Assembly (NCBI RefSeq): GCF_020883535.1
Contig: NZ_CP086654.1
Location: 186,001-250,000 of the forward strand
Source: Staphylococcus ratti
Lineage (GTDB): Bacteria > Bacillota > Bacilli > Staphylococcales > Staphylococcaceae
Direction of reading: 5' to 3'
DNA length: 64,000 bases
Positions 1 to 7,896 of the stretch are shown one piece after another; the stretch's first letter is position 1; every line of letters starts with the position of its first letter. A model generated the notes under the pieces. It was not told the origin of the DNA. It saw only the letters and a program-made list of their open reading frames with translations, and ran no database searches. Both the position numbers and the translations under genes were made by a program.

Positions 1-1
1 G

Positions 2-163
2 CAAAATGTTAAGCTGATAATAAAATTAATAATAACTCTTTTAGGGCTATATGTAATCTTCAATGATAATCAACATACTGCATTTATACTTTTTATAAGC
101 ATCACTATAGGATATATCATTTTTGAAAGTATATTTGACCTTAAAAATAATAACAGAAGTTAA
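2..163 (+). CDS. C-terminal end of a small membrane protein (partial)
   Basis: Open reading frame entering from the left edge and ending at TAA 161-163, about 53 codons visible. The visible part has two hydrophobic stretches (residues about 5-20 and 27-42) separated by a short polar NDNQ turn, then a basic/Asn-rich tail, which looks like a two-helix membrane protein terminus. The start is outside the window and I do not recognise the family. It could also be a remnant, since the next 3 kb is full of decayed genes. Confidence 0.4.
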   Translation, partial: QNVKLIIKLIITLLGLYVIFNDNQHTAFILFISITIGYIIFESIFDLKNNNRS

Positions 164-205
164 AATTTACACCCGTTCAAAACATAAATTTCACACATGT
201 CAGGT

Positions 206-330
206 CCAATTAGATTCGGCTGCGCTTTTTATATTTATTCCAATTGCTTTACTGAGGTTGAATTTCTGACCTCTTAACAAACCAAAAGCTTGTCGAACGG
301 TCGGCTCAATAGCTCACGCAATACCGACAT
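206..330 (-). repeat. Degenerate repeat, possible transposase tail, copy 1
   Basis: Read on the minus strand this segment shares blocks with 2964-3050: the stretch around GACAAGCTTTTGG and a stretch around AAAGCAATTGGAAT occur in both, in the same order. One frame gives a short peptide with VEP and RQAFG, vaguely like the C-terminal end of IS1182-type transposases. No intact transposase or terminal repeats are visible. The region 330-610 between this and the next relic holds nothing I can identify. Confidence 0.25.
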
Positions 331-612
331 TCGACTAAAAGTTTAGTTAAGGATTACCTCTCAATATCAATAAATTTTCTCGGTTTAAATGCGTGCTTGT
401 TTTATGTTCTGATTTCATCCTGTGTGATATATTGGTTTATAGTCGATTTATTCCTTGTTTAAACGGCACAACTGAAGAAACTCGGAATTAACGCATCTTC
501 AATTTCTCGTGATAAACCCTGTTTAATTAAGATTATTTTTTATTTGTTATCTATCCGCGGGCGCACTTACACAGCTAAAAAATATCGATCTTAATTTGCG
601 TGTGATGTCTTA

Positions 613-1043
613 ATGTCTTATTTTGTCTTTTTTGGAGAAATAAATAAAAAGAGCGAAGTAGAACCATCAGGAAACACTATATTTGTGACTAAAAAATTAT
701 ATAAAAAGTACGGTTCTAACGGTTTTAAGTAATCAAAAACTGTATCAAGAAAATAACTGACTAAAATAGACAAAGCAGCATCAAGTAATAAAGGAATTCG
801 AGATGTAGTAAATTCAGTAGGAGTAGGATTCATAACAAGTCCACTTTCTCCTTATGTAAGTGTAACAGCTGTGGTAGCGACAGCTATAGCAACCCATGCT
901 TTGCCACACTCATCTGATCAACTAAAGTCTACATAAAAAAATCTATCGCTAAAAAATTTAAATTAACAGATCATTATCAATTTATTAGACATGGCACCGA
1001 TAAATATTATGTAGTAAGTTATTTTAGCACAAAACCAATTTAA
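613..1043 (+). pseudogene. Decayed gene of unknown function with two stops and one frameshift
   Basis: A continuous reading frame from ATG 613 is interrupted by TAA at 730-732 and 754-756. It then runs open through an Ala/Val/Gly-rich hydrophobic section (SVGVGFITSPLSPYVSV) to about 935. A one-base shift in an A-run restores a tail that ends at TAA 1041-1043 with GTDKYYVVSYFST. The pieces join into one protein of about 140 residues with a hydrophobic centre. I do not recognise the family. The gene is followed directly by a perfect terminator hairpin, so it was once a real transcription unit. Confidence 0.45.
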
Positions 1044-1044
1044 A

Positions 1045-1070
1045 ACAGAGGATTAATCCTCTGTTTTTTT
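1045..1070. terminator. Rho-independent terminator
   Basis: Perfect 20-base palindrome ACAGAGGATTAATCCTCTGT followed by a run of T. It ends the decayed plus-strand gene and lies at the 3' end of the converging small minus-strand gene. Confidence 0.85.
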
Positions 1071-1238
1071 CTTTTTTCTTGCTATATTTTTTTCTAATAA
1101 AATATATGAAACTGTTCCACATATCACAAAAATAACAGCTACTGAAAACCAAGAGAAAAACTGAAATTCAATATTTATAATTATCATAATTACTAAACTA
1201 ATTAAAAAAATGAAAAACCACAAAAATCTTTCTTTCAT
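1053..1238 (-). CDS. Small two-helix membrane protein
   Basis: 61-residue ORF starting at ATG 1238 with a good ribosome site (AAAGGGGG, 8 bases upstream). It has two hydrophobic segments (about residues 5-24 and 28-50) and a Lys-rich C-terminal tail (ARKKKK), so it should be a bitopic or hairpin protein in the cytoplasmic membrane with a positively charged inside end. Size and topology are like many bacteriocin-immunity or other small membrane proteins. That role is only suggested by the decayed bacteriocin-like gene nearby. Its coding end overlaps the terminator of the converging pseudogene. Confidence 0.6.
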   Translation of the reverse strand: MKERFLWFFIFLISLVIMIIINIEFQFFSWFSVAVIFVICGTVSYILLEKNIARKKKKTED

Positions 1239-1289
1239 TTATAATTCCCCCTTTGTTACTCTTCATTAATTTCATCTGTCATTTGCTTA

Positions 1290-1650
1290 TTAACTTCTTT
1301 GTTCTCTTAAATCATGTAATGCACTTGCTAAGTATTCTTTTTTATTCCAAATATAGAAAATTTGATAAATGCATTCTGTAGAATCAACCTCTGTTAAATA
1401 ATCCAAATCCTCATTTTTCAATTTCTTTCTTGTCTCTTTAAAAAGACCTGAATATACCAAAACTTGCTTAACTTTCAAAGGTTTATAAAATGCATCAAAT
1501 AATCGGTATCGTTACTGGAATATTTAGCTATTTTGTAAAGCTTTTTATTATTTTGTTTAATCTTTTGAACATGAACTTGTATAATATCTTGATTACATGT
1601 TACATCACGTCATGATTCAAGCCGTTCTTTTTTATATGGTACTTCTAGTT
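1290..1650 (-). pseudogene. Remnant of an unidentified gene, frameshifted
   Basis: The minus-strand frame ending at 1290 reads back through a plausible soluble protein tail (YRLFDAFYKPLKVKQ, then a charged segment, then FYIWNKKEYLA) to a stop near 1510. A shift of frame there continues the reading upstream (QVHVQKIKQNNKKLYKIAK) to about 1650. The short ORF start that could be called at 1478 (TTG) has no ribosome site. This looks like the 3' part of a gene broken by at least one frameshift; family not recognised. Confidence 0.35.
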
Positions 1651-1985
1651 TTCAAACATAACCCTATAACCTTTTGAATCGTTCTTACTTTTTTACGCTC
1701 AAACATTTTCTTGAAAGCCTTATTATATTCCCTTACAAATTCCATTTGATTTTTCCCAATATGACGTACTATAAAATTCTGAAACACTTGATTTCTTTGT
1801 TTTCTCAGTATACTTATCCATGTTATAAAACACAAAAACAACTTAGCTTTTCTAAAACTAAGTATATGAAAAGGTTGCTTTTTCTCCTTTCTGTAAAGTT
1901 TATGACTGGACATCTTAAACGATACATTAATAGGTATGAAAAAACCACATTTTCGCGCTTGAAGCCAGTCATATCAACGATTTAA
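1632..1985 (-). pseudogene. Possible IS1182-type transposase relic
   Basis: Minus-strand reading frame with the string IVRHIGKNQMEFV followed by KKMFERKKVRTIQ. The layout recalls the RHIW...RKETIERVFADAKE segment of IS1182-family transposases, but identity is low and the frame is not complete. No inverted terminal repeats were found. Treat as a guess; a degenerate host gene is equally possible. Confidence 0.2.
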
Positions 1986-2022
1986 GGGTAACTATCCCCA
2001 TCACCGGGAATAGTCACCCTTA
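1984..2022. terminator. Terminator-like hairpin
   Basis: Imperfect inverted repeat with arms AAGGGTAACTATCCCC and GGGAATAGTCACCCTT around a short loop, flanked by T-rich sequence on the plus side. No intact gene ends just upstream, so it probably served a gene now lost. Confidence 0.5.
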
Positions 2023-2093
2023 TTATCAAGAAAAGAAGAAACTCATTCCAAAATATAAAATCATCACTTCTTTTTATAACAAGTAGATTATCA

Positions 2094-2273
2094 CTACCTG
2101 AACTTAGCATTATATATTATAGATGCAATTCCTAATCCAACTAAAAATAACGGAAGTATATACACAGAATAAACATCTGTCTCTATATAAAACCTATAAA
2201 ATATAAAGCCTAAGAAAGCCGCAATAAAATAAACAGGTATAAAACTAGGTTTCCAAAGTATAGAATTTTTCAT
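2094..2273 (-). CDS. Small two-helix membrane protein
   Basis: 59-residue ORF. ATG 2273 is preferred over the in-frame GTG at 2282 because GGTGAG lies about five bases before the ATG. There are two hydrophobic helices (about residues 9-27 and 36-54) joined by the polar loop YIETDVYS, and a short basic C-terminus (NAKFR). It lies 25 bases downstream of the broken Gly-rich secreted-peptide gene on the same strand, the usual place for an immunity protein. The immunity role is inference; no family was recognised. Confidence 0.6.
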   Translation of the reverse strand: MKNSILWKPSFIPVYFIAAFLGFIFYRFYIETDVYSVYILPLFLVGLGIASIIYNAKFR

Positions 2274-2297
2274 AAAACTCACCCACTATTCTATATT

Positions 2298-2831
2298 TTA
2301 AAAACAACTCGCCGCTGCTCCGCTCATACCTCCGGAGACAGCGCCAACTACTGCACCGCCAATTGTTCCTATTGCCGGAACTACACTACCAGCACCAGCA
2401 CCACTAAGGCCTCCTAAACCAGCACCTCAGCAGTGCCAAGGCCACATTTCAATCCTTCTTTCCATCCTCTAGTTTGAATAGTAGTACTTTTATCAATAAT
2501 ACTAATTTTTAAGTCTTTTCCATTTGCTTCATAAGCTAATACTACTGGCTTTCCATGCTTATCTTTAGCCTCAGAAGGTAATGTTTCTATTTTACCAGTG
2601 GTATCATAAACTAATTTTGCACTGCCATTGTCACTAACTTCATAAGAAATGCCTTCATTCAATGTAATAGTAGCTTGTGATTCATTAATAGGTCTAAATT
2701 CACCAGAATTTTGACCATTATTTTGTGTCTCTGCTGCTTGAGTTGAATCCGTATAAACGGTACCCGCTCCAGCTAAAGAGCCTGTTAATATCCAAGTCTT
2801 AATAACAATTTAGAAAGGATACTTTTTTCAT
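2298..2831 (-). pseudogene. Secreted Gly-rich bacteriocin-like precursor, two frameshifts
   Basis: Starting at ATG 2831 the minus strand encodes MKKVSFLN, then needs a one-base shift to continue with a signal peptide (ILTGSLAGAGTVYTDSTQAAE). A soluble acidic domain of about 100 residues follows (PINESQATITLNEGISYEVS onward). After WKEGLKCGLGTA a second shift restores a C-terminal tail rich in Gly/Ala/Val (AGAGLGGLSGAGAGS, then VVPAIGTIGGAVVGAVSGG) that ends with SCF and TAA at 2298-2300. A hydrophobic Gly-zipper tail bounded by two cysteines after a secreted leader domain is typical of large bacteriocin-like precursors. The bacteriocin reading is inference. Both shifts could be sequencing errors, but neighbouring genes are also broken. 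Confidence 0.5.
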
Positions 2832-2963
2832 AAAATATATCTTCTCATCATTATTTGATTACAATTAAAGAATATCAAAGTAAGTAAATTAGGTGATTAT
2901 TATTCCTTAAGTGTTCAAACTTATTGCCTAAGCGTCCTTACTTTCTCTTTTCTTTATTTCTCC

Positions 2964-3050
2964 AATTTCTTTTATTATTTATATTCCAATTGCTTTATTG
3001 ACATGGAGCCTCCAATCTCTTCACATACCCAAAAGCTTGTCGATAAGGAG
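2964..3050 (-). repeat. Degenerate repeat, copy 2
   Basis: Minus-strand relative of 206-330: same blocks GACAAGCTTTTGG and AATAAAGCAATTGGAAT in the same order, with a short frame RQAFGYVKRLE. The two copies bracket the decayed region 300-3000, which suggests the region was built or eroded by a mobile element. The stretch 2832-2963 holds no gene that I can see. Confidence 0.25.
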
Positions 3051-3069
3051 ATATAGTTGTATATAGAAT

Positions 3070-3108
3070 AAACCCAAGGGGAAGCGGATTGACTAGCCCC
3101 TTGGGTTT
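3070..3108. terminator. Terminator of the fad operon
   Basis: Perfect 12-base stem AAACCCAAGGGG / CCCCTTGGGTTT with a 15-base loop, 19 bases after the fadA stop codon on the minus strand. Confidence 0.85.
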
Positions 3109-3126
3109 ATCATTTTAAAACGTACT

Positions 3127-4317
3127 TTATCTTTCTCCGACATATTCAAAAATCGCAGCGGCGCCCATACCTACACCGATACACATCGTCACCATACCGT
3201 ATCGTGTATCTGGACGTTTTTTCATTTCTGCTAATAAGCGTGCAGTGAGCATCGCTCCCGTTGCGCCAAGTGGATGGCCTAATGAGATTGCGCCACCATT
3301 GACATTTGTTTTATGTGTATCTAATCCTACTTCATTTATCGTTGCAAGCGTTTGTGAGGCGAATGCTTCATTAAGTTCTATTAAATCGATGTCCTCAATA
3401 GATAAGTTCGCACGTTTCAATACTTCTGGAATAGCGTATGCCGGGCCAATCCCCATAAGCTTAGGATCTACACCAACGACGTCATAAGCAACGAAACGTG
3501 CAATTGGTGTAACGCCAAGTGCTTTCACTTTTTCACCAGACATTATAACGACAAATCCTGTGCCGTCTGACAGTGGTGCAGAAGAAGCGGCTGTTACCGT
3601 ACCATCCGCTTTAAAAACGGTAGGGAGTTTGGCAAGTGTTTCGACGTTGGTGTCCGGTCGAATAAATTCATCTTTATCAAAGTTTTGGGTAGTGACTTTT
3701 GGGCCTTCAGTAGTGTATGAGACTGATTTTACAGGGATTGAGATAATTTCATCCTCAAATTTTCCAGCTGTTTGTGCTTTTGACGCACGTTGATGGCTTT
3801 CTACAGCATAAGCGTCTTGTGCGTCGCGCGAAACATTATATTTTACAGCGACGTTCTCAGCAGTGAGCCCCATCGGATAGGATACGCCTGCATCTTGATT
3901 TTGAAGGGTGGGGTTATTCGTCGGTTCATTACCGCCCATTGGCACAGCACTCATTAATTCTACGCCCCCGGCAACGAGGATATCACCTTGATTGGCAAGA
4001 ATTTGGTTGGCTGCTAATGCGATGGTTTGAAGTCCGGAAGAACAGTAACGATTGACCGTTTGGCCGGGCACACTATCAGGCAGTCCAGCACGTAACGCAA
4101 TTGTACGTGCGATATTTTGACCTTGAAGTCCTTCTGGAAAAGCATTTCCGACAATCACATCTTCAACCATCTCAGGTTTAAACTGACCATCCACGCGGTC
4201 CAACACACCTTTGAGGACTGCTGCGCCTACGTCATCTGGTCTTTCATGGAATAAGGCACCGTTCTTCGCTTTGGCAGATGCAGAGCGGCCATAAGCGACA
4301 ATATAAGCTTCTCTCAT
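3127..4317 (-). CDS. fadA: Acetyl-CoA C-acyltransferase (3-ketoacyl-CoA thiolase)
   Basis: 396-residue thiolase, the last step of beta-oxidation: 3-ketoacyl-CoA plus CoA gives acetyl-CoA and a shortened acyl-CoA. All three thiolase signatures are present: nucleophile Cys92 in NRYCSSGLQT, His348 in GGAISLGHPLGATG, and the acid/base Cys379 in CIGVGMG. ATG 4317 has the ribosome site AAAGGGTG. It is the last gene of the fadXDEBA operon, 21 bases after fadB, and is followed by a strong terminator. Named after the S. aureus locus of the same order, which is needed for growth on palmitate. The main alternative, a biosynthetic acetoacetyl-CoA thiolase, is unlikely given the operon. Confidence 0.93.
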   Translation of the reverse strand: MREAYIVAYGRSASAKAKNGALFHERPDDVGAAVLKGVLDRVDGQFKPEMVEDVIVGNAFPEGLQGQNIARTIALRAGLPDSVPGQTVNRYCSSGLQTIALAANQILANQGDILVAGGVELMSAVPMGGNEPTNNPTLQNQDAGVSYPMGLTAENVAVKYNVSRDAQDAYAVESHQRASKAQTAGKFEDEIISIPVKSVSYTTEGPKVTTQNFDKDEFIRPDTNVETLAKLPTVFKADGTVTAASSAPLSDGTGFVVIMSGEKVKALGVTPIARFVAYDVVGVDPKLMGIGPAYAIPEVLKRANLSIEDIDLIELNEAFASQTLATINEVGLDTHKTNVNGGAISLGHPLGATGAMLTARLLAEMKKRPDTRYGMVTMCIGVGMGAAAIFEYVGER

Positions 4318-4338
4318 GTTTTTTCACCCTTTCTTGTG

Positions 4339-6600
4339 TTAGTTACGTAATGGTTTACCAGTTTTTAGCATGTGGCAAATACGTTGGTATGTTTTATCTG
4401 TTTTTAGTAATGCAAGGAAATGATGCTTTTCAAGTTTTTGAATGTAGCGTTGATTCACAAACGTATTTCTTGGCAATTCTCCGCCAGCGAGCACAGTGGC
4501 GATACGTAAAGCGATATCATAATCATGTGCACTAATAAAGTGGCCTTCTTTTTGTGCGTCCAGTTGTCCTTGTGCGAGTGCTATAAAATCGGCACCTAAC
4601 GCAAAGTATTGTTGTTGAGGTGTAGGAAGGTAATTTGTGTCTGCTTCATATTGTGCACGTTTCAGTGCCGCTTCAACACGTTTTTCAGTATTAAAAATGA
4701 TGGTATCTGTATCGCGCAAATAACCGTATCTACGTGCTTCATAGGCATTGGTTGATACTTTCGCAAAGCCAATCGTCATCAACACTTTAGACATACTTGC
4801 TTGCTTATCATTATTTAAGTGTGCAGTTTGTAAGAGGCGATTGGCCATTTCTGCAAGCCCGCCACCACTTGGTAGTAATCCTACACCAGCTTCTACAAGG
4901 CCTATATAAGTTTCACTTGCAGCAACAACAATGGGTGAATACAATACAAGTTCGCAACCGCCGCCAAGTACGCGACCATGAATGGCTGTGACGATAGGTT
5001 TAGTGCTGTATTTTAAACGATTGAAACTATGATGCAATTTTTCGATGGCTGGACCGACGACGTCATCGACGACACCTTCTTCATGTGCTTGTTTCATTTG
5101 ATAAAGGTTAGCGCCTACACTAAAGTTATGACCACCAGCATAAATAACCATGCTTGTATAAGCTTCGGACTCAAGTAAATCTATCGCTTCAACCAAATCG
5201 TCTGTAAAGCCGTCTGTGATAACATTGTTGTTACTTTGAAGTTTCAGTAACAATTGTTGGTGGTGAGCAACAGCTAAATTTGAATCATCGCGATCCCAAA
5301 GGGTATCTGTAATCCATTCAGAAACAGGTGTGACGCGCTCGATAGATTCGCCTTGTTCATAAAATTGGTCACGTACGGACTCAAGCCATTCTGGAAGTTC
5401 GCCAAGTTCTTGTTGCATGCGTGTTTTCACACGTTCAAAGCCCATTAAATCCCAAAGTTGGAATGGGCCTAACTTCCAGTTGAATCCCCAAACCATAGCT
5501 CTGTCGATATCTTTATAATCTTTTGCGGCATAAGGTACATTACGTGCGGCATAATAGAAATTATTGCGCAACGTTTCCCATAAGAATTGTCCAGCCTGAT
5601 CTTCAGCATTAAATATGACATCTAAATTGTGTGCCAAATCTTTTTTGAATTGTGCCAAGAGCGCAATTTGAGGTTTTTCAATCGGAATGTAATCTTGTTT
5701 TTGAGCATCGAAGACGAGACGTGTCTTTGTCTCTTTGTCTTTTTTATAGAATCCTTGTTTTGTTTTACGTCCGAGTGCACCTTTGTCATAGAGTGTGGAT
5801 ACAAGCGTAACATCTTTAAAAAATGGTGCTTCTTCAGGGATACGCTGTAGTCCTTTGATAACAGATACCGCGATATCCAAACCGACGAGGTCAGTTAAGG
5901 CGTATGTGCCTGTTTTAGGACGTCCGATTGATTTGCCGGTCAATGCGTCGACCTCAGGAATTGAAAGATTTTGTTGTTCAGCACGGTACATAATATCATT
6001 CATCGATTGAGTCCCGATGCGATTAGCAACGAATCCTGGGACATCATTAGCGATAATGACGCCTTTACCTAAAATGTCTTGGGCAAATGTTTGAACGTTA
6101 TCAATCAAAGTTTTGTCTGTTTGACGGTTCGGAATGAGCTCCACGAGTTTCATAATGCGTGGCGGATTGAAAAAATGTAATCCGAAAAAGCGTGTTTTAT
6201 CTTTATCGTTAAATACTTGTGCGATGGCTTCGATTGGAATTCCTGATGTGTTAGTTGCGAATAGCGCATCTTTACGCGCAACTTTTGCGACTTGTTTCCA
6301 AATGGTATGTTTGACTTCTAAATCTTCTTTAACGGCTTCAATATAAAGATCAGCATCTGTGTGTGCCAAATCATCATTGAAATTACCGTACGTCAAATTA
6401 GAAGCGTATTGTAAGTCGAAAAGTAGTGGGCGCTTTGGGTCTGTAATTTTATCGTATGCTTTTTTTGAAATTTTATTCGGATCATTTTCATCAACGACAA
6501 TATCAAGTAGTTTCACTTTAAGGCCTGCATTGACAAAGAGGGCGGCAAGTTGAGCGCCCATTGTGCCAGCGCCTAAGACAGTAATTGTATTAATAGTCAT
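4339..6600 (-). CDS. fadB: 3-hydroxyacyl-CoA dehydrogenase / enoyl-CoA hydratase
   Basis: 753-residue bifunctional beta-oxidation enzyme. The NAD-binding hydroxyacyl-CoA dehydrogenase half comes first (VLGAGTMGAQ at residues 8-17, catalytic region GLHFFNPP near 140). The crotonase/enoyl-CoA hydratase half is C-terminal, with AGGHNFSVGANL and the oxyanion-hole region GRVLGGGCELVL. This order is the reverse of E. coli FadB and the same as Bacillus FadN. ATG 6600 is preceded by AAAGGAGG. It sits between fadE (33 bases upstream) and fadA. It should hydrate enoyl-CoA and oxidise the 3-hydroxy product in the cytosol. Length and domains are as expected for the FadN type. Confidence 0.92.
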   Translation of the reverse strand: MTINTITVLGAGTMGAQLAALFVNAGLKVKLLDIVVDENDPNKISKKAYDKITDPKRPLLFDLQYASNLTYGNFNDDLAHTDADLYIEAVKEDLEVKHTIWKQVAKVARKDALFATNTSGIPIEAIAQVFNDKDKTRFFGLHFFNPPRIMKLVELIPNRQTDKTLIDNVQTFAQDILGKGVIIANDVPGFVANRIGTQSMNDIMYRAEQQNLSIPEVDALTGKSIGRPKTGTYALTDLVGLDIAVSVIKGLQRIPEEAPFFKDVTLVSTLYDKGALGRKTKQGFYKKDKETKTRLVFDAQKQDYIPIEKPQIALLAQFKKDLAHNLDVIFNAEDQAGQFLWETLRNNFYYAARNVPYAAKDYKDIDRAMVWGFNWKLGPFQLWDLMGFERVKTRMQQELGELPEWLESVRDQFYEQGESIERVTPVSEWITDTLWDRDDSNLAVAHHQQLLLKLQSNNNVITDGFTDDLVEAIDLLESEAYTSMVIYAGGHNFSVGANLYQMKQAHEEGVVDDVVGPAIEKLHHSFNRLKYSTKPIVTAIHGRVLGGGCELVLYSPIVVAASETYIGLVEAGVGLLPSGGGLAEMANRLLQTAHLNNDKQASMSKVLMTIGFAKVSTNAYEARRYGYLRDTDTIIFNTEKRVEAALKRAQYEADTNYLPTPQQQYFALGADFIALAQGQLDAQKEGHFISAHDYDIALRIATVLAGGELPRNTFVNQRYIQKLEKHHFLALLKTDKTYQRICHMLKTGKPLRN

Positions 6601-6633
6601 AGTGATTCATTCCTCCTTTAAAAAGTGAGATGT

Positions 6634-7842
6634 CTAAATAAATGCAGATGCACCAGTTAATGCACGTCCAATAACGAGCGCATTAATTTCATGTGTACCT
6701 TCATAGGTATAAATCGCTTCGGCATCTGAGAAAAAGCGAGCAATGTCATACTCTCCAGCAAGAATCCCATTTCCTCCAGTAACGCCGCGTCCCATGGCAA
6801 CAGATTCTCTTAAACGCAGTGCATTCATCATTTTTGCTGTCGACGTAGCCACTTCATCATATTCTCCATTAGCTTGTTTACGTGCCAATGCTGCGCATAT
6901 CGCCATAGCATGTGCCAAATTCCCTTGAATCATCGATACTTTTTCTTGTACGAGTTGGTACTGGCTAATGGATTTGCCAAATTGTTTACGCTGTTTAACA
7001 TAATCAAGTGTGGCACGTAACGTACCAGCCAACGCACCAGTCGCCATGTAAGCAACCCCAGCGCGTGTAGAGTAAAGAATTTTGGCGATATCTTTGAAAG
7101 AGGTGATATTTTGTAGGCGATCTGCTTCTTTGACTTGGACATTATTTAATTTAATATGGGCATTCGGTACAATACGCAAGGCAATCTTGTCTTGAAGTAT
7201 ATCGATATCAACACCTTCTTGGTCAGGTGTGACGACAAAGCAATGTGGTTTACCCGTCTCTTTATTGACTGCAAAGACAGGAATAACATCAGAAACATGT
7301 GCACCACCAATCCATTTCTTTTCGCCATTGATTAACCAGACATCGCCTTTTTTCTCTGCAGTTGTGGTCAATCCACCAGCAACATCAGATCCATGTTCAG
7401 GTTCAGTTAAAGCAAAACATGTCCGTAATTCATGCGATTGCAATTTTGGAATATATTTGGCAACTTGTTCTTTAGAACCACCAAATAAAAAAGTATTGTG
7501 ACCTAACCCTTGATGGACACCAAGCAATGTTGCTAAGGAAACATCAAAACGTGCTAACGTATAAGCCATAAAAAATTGAAATAACTGGCTAGGGGTTTTT
7601 GCGCCATCGCGATCTTTGTAGAGCAGAGGGTTGGTAAAGTAATTCAGTTTTCCAATCTCTTCGAAAAAGTCTTCAGGAACAGTCGCCTCTACCCAATGAC
7701 GATTGACCGTTTTGCGATATTTTGATTCAAGTAAATCATCGAGTTGTTTAAGTAGTTCGAGTTCACCATCTGTTAAATCTTTGGCAATACTTAAAATATC
7801 TTCAGGATAAAGAGCATTAAGTAAGTCTTCACGATTTGTCAT
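6634..7842 (-). CDS. fadE: Acyl-CoA dehydrogenase
   Basis: 402-residue FAD-dependent acyl-CoA dehydrogenase that makes the trans-2-enoyl-CoA substrate of FadB. Visible family marks: the flavin/substrate segment CFALTEPEHGSDVAG, the C-terminal helical bundle with RKQFGKSISQYQLVQ, and YEGTHEINALVIGRALTG, which carries the likely catalytic Glu. The C-terminal motif is of the glutaryl-CoA dehydrogenase-like branch. ATG 7842 has a strong site (AAAGGGAGG). Third gene of the operon, separated from fadD by 54 bases that contain a perfect cre box. The name follows the fadXDEBA usage; some annotations swap the letters D and E. Confidence 0.9.
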   Translation of the reverse strand: MTNREDLLNALYPEDILSIAKDLTDGELELLKQLDDLLESKYRKTVNRHWVEATVPEDFFEEIGKLNYFTNPLLYKDRDGAKTPSQLFQFFMAYTLARFDVSLATLLGVHQGLGHNTFLFGGSKEQVAKYIPKLQSHELRTCFALTEPEHGSDVAGGLTTTAEKKGDVWLINGEKKWIGGAHVSDVIPVFAVNKETGKPHCFVVTPDQEGVDIDILQDKIALRIVPNAHIKLNNVQVKEADRLQNITSFKDIAKILYSTRAGVAYMATGALAGTLRATLDYVKQRKQFGKSISQYQLVQEKVSMIQGNLAHAMAICAALARKQANGEYDEVATSTAKMMNALRLRESVAMGRGVTGGNGILAGEYDIARFFSDAEAIYTYEGTHEINALVIGRALTGASAFI

Positions 7843-7865
7843 AAGAAAAGCCTCCCTTTTATTAA

Positions 7866-7879
7866 TGAAAACGCTTACA
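7866..7879. promoter_or_regulatory. CcpA cre site inside the fad operon
   Basis: TGAAAACGCTTACA fits the Gram-positive cre consensus TGWAANCGNTNWCA at every defined position. It lies in the gap between fadD and fadE, where bound CcpA would block readthrough and so lower fadEBA when glucose is present. The binding is inferred from the motif. Confidence 0.7.
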
Positions 7880-7896
7880 AAAGAAATTAAAATTTT

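Noticed and set aside
5622-6010. Overlapping short ORFs on both strands inside fadB
   Set aside because: Shadows of the fadB coding frame; codon bias and conserved motifs belong to fadB.
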